A stretch of DNA of 64,000 bases from Pyronema omphalodes (Eukaryota > Ascomycota > Pezizomycetes > Pezizales > Pyronemataceae): contig JAJJXM010000032.1 in the NCBI GenBank assembly GCA_024516155.1, forward strand, positions 496,001 to 560,000. Direction: 5' to 3'. The notes below the pieces were generated by a model. It saw only the letters and a list, made by a program, of their open reading frames with translations, had not been told where the DNA came from and did not search any database. The position numbers were made by a program, and so were the translations under genes. Shown piece after piece: positions 56,246 through 64,000 of the stretch (position 1 is its first letter; the number at the start of each line of letters is the position of its first letter).

Positions 56246-59200
56246 GAGTACATAGTACGTTATCGCTTAGGGGTGAGCAGATTTCATAGAAAATTGCGCC
56301 TTTAATGAAGTGCCATTCAGTTAGGGTTTAGGACTTAGCCTCATACGCTACTAACGCCAGGCGAAACGGCTTCCGTAGTGATCACCTACGTCATGGAGGA
56401 GATGCTCCACTTCCACGCTTGATGCAGCCCGCAGATATCAAACTTCGCCGAATCAACCACACTGCCACTCTTATAACCCCTAAATTTGCGAAGACAGGTA
56501 CCAAATTCGATTTGGAATATCGATACTAACGGCAAGCCGAATACGACCCAAAGGCAATGGGGCCTACGAATTGCCCAGCCTGAGAAGCACTCGACACGGT
56601 AACGCAAGCTGTGGGGGTCAGGTAACACTTTACTCATTCCGTTCACAGGACTCTCTACCATACTGCGACTGCCGCCTCAAAGTTAGATGATTCTAATGCA
56701 GACTCGCAGAGACTTCCAGAATTCAACTACAAACGGACAGTACTAGCTTTTGAAGATTTTTCACCGCCTACCAGATCATATCTTGCAGATCTCATCTCCG
56801 CCATCTCCGCTGTCATATGTACCTACACGATTACCCCCACGGGATATCCCGTCTGCAATCTGCATCATGGTTTTCCATAGCTTCCAACCTTCGAAGTGGC
56901 TTCCAAAGTCTCGACTGGGCACCACAGCCCTGCAACAGCCCTAACTAAAGCATCTCCGGGGAATGATCTCCGCTGTCAGATCTTGGAGGATTTTTCCTCC
57001 TCAGTCAAGTACGTAAGCACAATTTACCGGACACGCAGGGACACGCGACAACTTCTACAATACAGCTTATCACAGTGTAGCACTCGTTTAATTAACAATC
57101 TCACGTCTGTGATCTGCCTTACCGGGTATAAACGAAGCCCGTATCATCGCTATAAACTCTATTGGGGCAGCAATAATGTACCAGCCTCCGACTCAAGCAG
57201 ATTATTTCATGGACTGGAAAACTCGTGCTTGTTGATGCATTTTTCACTGCATATCTATTGGACTAGCTGTCTGAAGCCGTAACCTGCAGTTGAAAGGGGC
57301 GCTTCCGTTCCAGCGGCCCGGTCACGGGCTAACAACTCGCACCCCCGGTCCGCATTGCGGATGTGCCGGCTCCATCTCCGCCCCGGCCCGGGTGCTGAGA
57401 AATCTCAGAAGTCCCGGCCTGCGCCCCGCAAGGCAAAGAGAAAACGGTTGGCGCCCTTGGCAGCAGTCCCCCTATTGGCGACCCTTCGACAGACAAAATC
57501 GGTCTTTTACGAACTTCGGCGGACCCTGATTGATATCGGAAAGCCTCATTGAATTTGACAAGAGGATAACAAGGATACCCTAGGCCGGATTTAATATACG
57601 ATGCTGATATTCATGCATACAATTCACTCCGGAGCGGCTACTTCGGGCGGGTGTCAGGGCAGCAGGGCATCTGGCCAAATAACACGCCTTATCAACGCTC
57701 AGAGGGTATCTAGGGTGGGTACTGTGGACCACGTGAGATGCATCGCAAACCATGAGGAGGATCTTTTTGTCAAACAGACTGGCATTTGAAACTACCGATA
57801 TGTGAGACCATGAAACTACACATCGAAAAATCTGACGCCATACTTCCGATGCGGGCAGGTCTGCACGATAAATCGATACTCTCCGGGACTCGATGAAGTC
57901 AGCTGTCTCTTGTTCTGATAAAAAAGCGAGTAATCATGGGGAGGTTCTGACTGTGTTGCGTGTAACTTTATTATGCATGAGAGTCCTGGATGCACATAGG
58001 GTACAAGGTATGGAAACAAAATACACACTTCTGAACTTCCCGCGGTTTTTGAGGAAACATTTTGTCATCTAGAATCTCTCAACTATAAAATGCGGTGATA
58101 ATCAACTAGTAAGTGGGGGCTAAAATTTCTTTTTCACGGCTTTTATATGTAACACAAATGTGTATGCCGGATACCTAACGGTGAGTAGATCTCCATGCCG
58201 ATTCAAATTCTTGCACGTCATCTGAATTTGTGCATAAAATTTCTCTCCATGGACGTATTCTGAGTAATACAATACTATGTATATTTCATATGTACGGCTA
58301 CATATGATGATCAATCAGCGTGATTTCTTGCGTTTCTGCACTTTGAAGGCGGGAAGGCGAGTTAAGCGCTTCGGCATTTTTTTGTCTTTTTGCAACATTA
58401 TCTAACCACCAAGGTAGACTTTGTTACCAAGCGGTTGTACAAAGTTGTATGAAAATGCTCCGTCCGATCTTATTCCGATATTGTGTGGGCCCGATGTCCT
58501 CATGTTTCACAGGCTGCAACCAAACGTTGCATGTATGTACCTGATGCCATAACGGTGTTTTGCACGGATGGCTTGCAGAAAGAGTGTTTTACGCTTGAGA
58601 CATGCAATTCTTCTTGCATGTCTCTCACGATAAACACGAATGAAGAGCAACCACGTGGGAACTAGAGGACCGTTACCTGGCACGCAATACGCTATGTTCT
58701 AAAGGCTTTCATGGAAAAAGCCCTCATCAAGCAGAATAAAGGCGGTGGGCGGAGAACACTTTGCCTTCAACTATCTAGGCTCCAGGAGCAAGGCGAACAT
58801 CAAATTCATTCTTTCTGTACAAACTGTACGGCAAACCACGAATCACGTCACTCATAAAGGATTTTGAATACGGCACTGGTGAGAACAAAAAGCTCGGCAT
58901 TTCTGTGTCTTGTGAAACCCGAGCTCCGCGGTTATCTACTAGCATCGGGTGCTCAGAAAGGCAGCTCGGGAAGTGCAAGATGGGACGGGGGTATCTTTTC
59001 TAGGGTTCCCGCCCCGTTCCTCCAAGCCACAGGGGACAAAATTCGACACCAAGCCGTATAAAATAACACCATATCATTCCAAATCCAGCCGGGGATATCG
59101 GGATATGTCAATCCAATTCGGAACATTATGCATCTTGGTGATTTAAGGCACGAGACAACCTCTAATACATCAGGAAGGAAATATATAAATCAACAACCAC

Positions 59201-60831
59201 GAGACCATCACGGAATGTGCGACCTATGTTTAGGGCTGCAGCCTGTATATTCTTCACTAGGCCGCGTCGTCAAAGTACAACACTCTAGAGTCTGAACCCT
59301 TGTTGATATCAATTTTCCGTCCGAACGTCCGTAGGACAGACGAGGATGGCCCTTGATCTGCCCTGGATCAAGCTAAACATAGAACCGTTTATAGTGTTGA
59401 CATTTGGTAGCACTTGAGCGCCGCATACGTTGTGCTTTTACTCTAGCTTGCCTTCCCCTTCGTTCCGAGCCTTACTAAGGATTCATTAGCCCTTGGTTAA
59501 TTCCTTTTAAGCTTTTGTGGGGGGACGTTTCATCGTGCTACAGTCATTTAGGACAAGTGCATGTAGCATCATGTAGCAACCCCACCCCGGAGTCTCCGGG
59601 GCTGGCTTGTAGCAGTGGGCTAAATTGAACGACACGACAAACTCATCTGTCAAGCATGAGACGATGATGTTTATTACAGTTAGGGAATTTCATTGGCAAG
59701 GCCAGGAAATTTGCCGCTCACGAGGTCTATAGTGATCATGAATGCAGATACGGAACCGAGGATTCATTTAACCGGACACCTGCCGACTAGATTCCGAAGG
59801 AAGACTTCTGGAACATTTCAAGGCTCGCCTTTTCTTACCTTGCCGAGACTTGGGTGCTGCGGTCATGTTTAACCTATGATATGACTGTCACATCCGGTAG
59901 TGCTAGATGTCTCGGATTTTAACAGAGTGCTAAAATATCGCTCAGAAAAAAAATCTGAACACTTTATTGACTGATATCGGATGGGTACGTGACTCTCCTC
60001 CAGATCTTCATGAGGTCTAGGAACTCCCGTGCTTTGACATAAGTGGCAAATCACCTAATCGCCATGAAACTAGGGAGCATGAAGTTACGGTGAACAATTG
60101 TGAGCAACATCAGCTGCAAGATCTAAAAACATCAAACTATCTTGCATGTCACAGGCTAACTATCTGTATTTAGAAACCAAGGTAGTTAATAAAACTATCG
60201 ATCTCCAATTTTGAACGCAACGCCGCGCTACCAAAAAAGCCCTGTCACATAGTACACCTCAGGCAATAAACTGGTGATACCCGGTCATCAAGACATTCAG
60301 TATCAGCTGGATGTGACATCCAAGTGAGTATAAGCTGAGCTATACAGCGACTGTCTTTGTGTAACCGAGTTTAGTATACATATTATTGTAGTATGTTTCA
60401 TACGGGACCCCATAAGTACAGTTCGTAACGAGTTTCTAGAACATGCATTTTCTCTTTTGGCGAGCCTCTCCAGGTTCAGACATACGTTTTGGATTTATCC
60501 CTGTTCCCCTGGTCGACTCCTAACAACAATTATATGGCCACCGTACTAACCACGATTAGACCGTGCTGTATCGCGAAGTATCTATTCCCCTCGCAACAAG
60601 CAGAGCTAGGTGTTGCAACTTGACTTCCTTGAACACCGCCTGCTATCATTCGCGCATGCTTCATGCAACGTTCCGCTCTCCTGCCTTAGCCTAGCTTCTG
60701 GCAATTCAGCCCCCTCCAGTCACAGTGGCCATGAATGAGCAAGCGAGAGGAACGAAGGGCACAGAGCAAATTGAACTGGGGCGAGATTGAGGCAAAGACG
60801 ACTACGAGGTACAACTACCAGGTTGAACAAG

Positions 60832-60847
60832 CCCCCCCCCCCCCCCC
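60832..60847. repeat. Homopolymer C tract (16 C)
   Basis: Uninterrupted run of 16 C. Confidence 0.9.
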
Positions 60848-61562
60848 AACCATCGCTACATACTCTATGGTGCCTCCATACTTTGACGTTCTCGATTAAA
60901 CCGGTTTGTAAGTGCTAGTTGAGTTTATACTCGAAAGAGAATGAAATATGGTACGAGAGTATGTATACGTACAGACATCCAGCCAGTATCTCACGGATCT
61001 AAGCTTCTCCGGAGCTTGCGGAGCCACAACGACTCTGCCACCACACTATACTAAGAGCTGTGAGAAAGGCGTGACTAAAAACTCGCCAAGTTTGCTAAGG
61101 TCTGCTAACAATTGCTAAGAAGCTGGCTAACATGCTGGATACCACTTGCTAAGCTAAAATCTACTAAGCATCCTTCTCTGCTCCAAGTCCCGATCATAGT
61201 GTCGTCGCTCGTCTTGAAATCGATGCATCAGCATCTGTATCCGAATACATCAGCGGCCTGCAACTGTCTGCAAAAGTACCTGACCGACATACGTATGGCA
61301 CTGCTATGATACTTACTGGTTAATCGATAGGCGGAGAAGGCTCGAAGTAAAGGCTTGGGAGATATTATGGACCTAGAGAGAATGCACAGATGCCATACAC
61401 CGCGCTCAAAGTAGAGTAAGCAAAGCGGCAGCGGCTAACGCCATACCTTGGTTCGCTCACTGTCCGCTATTGACAGGCAGGGCTAGGTCTATGGCTGGCG
61501 AGCGAGTCGGGCACCTTTGGAGATAACTTTCTTTCTCTGTTCTCTAGACACCAGGTGGACCT

Positions 61563-61586
61563 CCCCCCCCCCCCCCCCCCCCCCCC
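61563..61586. repeat. Homopolymer C tract (24 C)
   Basis: Uninterrupted run of 24 C, the longest G/C tract in the window. Confidence 0.9.
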
Positions 61587-63710
61587 GCGGTATCACAGGA
61601 CCATAGAGCTCCTAGAACGTGATTCCCTAAATGACCCACAGGCTACTGAGATGAGACTTGAGAAAGGGATAGGATGGGGATGGTGATAGGGATAGGGCAG
61701 ACAGACAGGCAAGCAGGCAGATAGACAGCGCTTGTGTCTTGCAGCAATGCCATCAAAAATAAAATGCGGTACCAAAGGAATGCAGAACATGCAACAACTC
61801 TCTTCACTTCACTTCTTTTCTCTTCAGGTGAGTGGAACCAGTGGAACATCTGCAGCTAATGCAGTGGAACACGGTCAGCTGGTTAATGCATGAGAATGAA
61901 AATTAATTCGATGAGGTTCAATCTGGAGTGGTGTCGTCTCGCGCAGACGTGGTTGAGGGTGTCGTCTTCACAAAGCGCTGGGGTATCAACGACGGATAGG
62001 ATATCGTAAACCTTGACCCTGTAATGGTACATAGGTATGGTGATCAGAATCAGGATCAGGATCAGGATCTCCCCTCCCTCCCTCACTCCCTTCCTTCATC
62101 GTAGTATTTTCTTCTTTCAGTCCACCCGCCGCGCCTATAGGGCCGGTTGGCGGTTCTATTAACCATCGCGCTGTGCAACACAAATTGTTACGTATTCTTG
62201 GTTTCGATCGCCAATTGGACGTCGTCAAGTAAGTAAGTATTTTCGCCGTTGTTCAGCTAAGTGCAAATATGCACAATATACAGATCCACCGTCTATATTA
62301 TTGCAAAGAGAAAAGGGCTGGAATATTGAAGCCATCACTATCTACCATATCCGCACTCCCATTCTGCGTATGAAACCTGACTACTGTATCTATATACACT
62401 TCCGTAGTGCCTGTCATGTCAACTAGACGACTGGGGGATGTTGATTCAGTCAAGTGAAACACATTACAGAAAAGTCCGACAGCTTCCTTTTTGCTGTCTT
62501 TTTATTTTTGCACGATTGCACGACAACGGTGTGGCGTGCGCGGATTGACCTTGCGTTACGGGATACTATGCTTGCCATTCTGTGAGAATGCGGTATGCTG
62601 ATTATGAGCATGTGGTGGGCAGTGAGCACCAATATTTCGCAGACGAGGAAAATACTGCAGGCCTATAGACCCGCGATGATGCGGGGAAGTCGCCGGATTT
62701 CTTTTGTTTATTTTCGGTGTGTTTCTGTGGCTGTGTAGAGTGCCTTCTTGCCCTTCACCTCTAGGAGCTATACCCAGTAATCTTCACCACCGTCTCGCAT
62801 GAAAATTCGGTCAGTCACTTTCATGCCTCTGCAGCAATGCATGAAGGGACTACTATACACAACTACGAATAGGCGAACAAAAAAAGGAGGGGAAGCATCC
62901 CCATGTACAATCTTACTCAAACGCGTATTCACCGGCCGTAAGTCTAGGGTGTCGACACAGACACCGTCACCGAGGGAGGGAATTGAGAAAATAGTAAGAA
63001 TAGTAAGGCATTTAATGGATTTATAAGAATTTGGAAATATATATAAAAAGGTAATGAAATCCGCAGCGAAAGATGATTTGTTTGAACTGTGAATCATCTG
63101 CAATTGAACAGAAGAAACCTGAACCAATCATCGACATATTTATTTTTTTCTTTCTTCCAACCAACCTCTCAGATCTAGAGCCTTGCACAGCCAGTTAACT
63201 GCTCTGTCTAGCTAGCCTTTCTGCTGTATCTCTTGACTCCCGGACGATCTTCCTAGCAGGCATCAGTGCCTAATCCTTGCTCGGCCGTTTCTCTAGCGCA
63301 CCTGCAGCTCACACCCAGTTAGCTTCCCTGGTGCCCTAGCTGCCCTTGCTCAAATTCCACTGTAACTTGAGCTGGTGTAGTAGTCTAGTTAGCCAGTCCT
63401 ACCTACCCTGTATTTCAATAACGGAATCGAAGCGGAGAAAGAGTGCAGGAAAATCGAAGGAGTAATCTATAAGAAGCAAATTCCCAGGTGCACCAGAAAG
63501 AAAGATCAATCACCAACCAGCTACCTACATTTTCACCAAAGGCTACCACTACCACCACCACTACTGCTACCATCACCAAAAGTCCAATACCGCGCTCTCA
63601 GACTACAGTCCTCGTCCATCAATCCATCAAATCAACATCTCACCTCCTCCGAGAAACTCATCACCATCAACAAACCCACAAATAACACATTACATTCCCA
63701 GATAATAACA

Positions 63711-63878
63711 ATGTGCACCCGCTTCACCCACGTCTTCACTTGCGGCCATTACACCGTCTCAACCGTAACCTGTGCTCAAGCTCGCTCAAACGGAAAATGC
63801 GCAGTCTACAAAGAAAAAGAAGTTGATCACGAGTACCAATGCGACACTTGCGAAGAGATAGCAGCTGGGGCCAATTAA
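63711..63878 (+). CDS. 55-residue Cys/His-rich small protein
   Basis: A short gene below usual ORF cut-offs. The ATG at 63711 has a good fungal context (ATAACAATGT) after an A/C-rich leader. The protein starts MCTRFTHVFTCGHYTVSTVT and ends with CDTCEEIAAGAN. Six cysteines (2, 11, 21, 30, 44, 47) and three histidines (7, 13, 40) are spaced like paired metal ligands: C-x4-H-x3-C-x-H, two single cysteines, then H-x3-C-x2-C. It has no signal peptide, so it is probably intracellular and zinc-binding. Similar small CGH-containing proteins are, to my knowledge, common in filamentous ascomycetes, but no function is known. A splice extension past the TAA at 63876 is not needed. Confidence 0.75.
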   Translation: MCTRFTHVFTCGHYTVSTVTCAQARSNGKCAVYKEKEVDHEYQCDTCEEIAAGAN

Positions 63879-64000
63879 TGGTTTAGTTTAGCATAAGCTG
63901 TGTGGTTTGCGTGGGTTACGTGGTCTGCGTGGGCTGCGTAACCAACCAAACCATGTCTGTTGAATCAATCAATCCTCTTCACATCTCTGTCAACATCATA

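Larger units (their letters stand above)
54716..63710. other. Gene-poor stretch, no recognisable gene
   Basis: About 9 kb with no assignable gene. It holds more AACTGGTT motifs to 54870, dispersed repeat copy B at 56087-56245, a G/C-richer patch at 57290-57540 with two overlapping open frames and no recognised motif, C tracts at 60832-60847 and 61563-61586, a GATCAG repeat near 62041-62069, and from 63480 an A/C-rich leader for the last gene. Confidence 0.5.

Noticed and set aside
1..64000. CRISPR arrays, viral genes, toxins or bacterial operons
   Set aside because: The tandem arrays lack spacer structure, and no such protein motifs were seen on either strand.

Overview
The window looks like nuclear DNA of a filamentous ascomycete, most likely a leotiomycete (the class is an inference from protein flavour, not proven). 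Evidence: short 50-70 base introns with GTATGT/GTACGT-type donors and CTAAT/CTGAC branch points, a tRNA-Leu gene with a 16-base intron, and clear fungal orthologues (mitochondrial NADH-cytochrome b5 reductase, the ERAD subunit Hrd3, the recombination mediator Sfr1/Mei5). The region is gene-sparse: about nine to eleven genes can be supported in 64 kb.

Layout. 0-2.1 kb: the 3' part of an unrecognised basic/acidic ORF, tRNA-Leu(AAG) on the minus strand, and a possible short gene with a mitochondrial-presequence-like N-terminus. 2.1-21.5 kb: no recognisable gene; simple repeats, homopolymer G and T tracts and a decayed tRNA-like motif. 21.5-22.2 kb: a three-exon gene for a short coiled-coil (SCOC/DUF2205) protein, preceded by about 1.7 kb of extreme simple-sequence DNA. 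22.2-34.6 kb: again no recognisable gene. 34.6-36.3 kb: a broken SWT1-like PIN-domain gene. 38.4-42.1 kb: three tandem, diverged paralogues on the minus strand, each about 160 residues, from a family I do not recognise. 42.7-48.9 kb: a compact conserved block on the plus strand (Sfr1/Mei5, Mcr1, Hrd3). 49.8-54.7 kb: a repeat cluster with a 154-base tandem array, older 312-344 base duplicated units from which it seems derived, a PIF/Harbinger-like non-autonomous DNA transposon flanked by TTA, and a second candidate element flanked by TA. 54.7-63.7 kb: mostly featureless, with one diverged copy of a dispersed repeat also present at 29.7 kb. 63.7-63.9 kb: a 55-residue Cys/His-rich protein gene.

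The conserved genes act in separate housekeeping processes (homologous recombination, mitochondrial electron transfer, ER-associated degradation); nothing indicates a gene cluster with a single pathway. The most unusual items are the tandem 160-residue family, a 73-codon in-frame open extension with a membrane-like segment directly behind the Hrd3 stop codon, the nested origin of the 154-base array, and the disrupted SWT1-like gene. No virus, CRISPR array, bacterial operon or toxin gene was seen.
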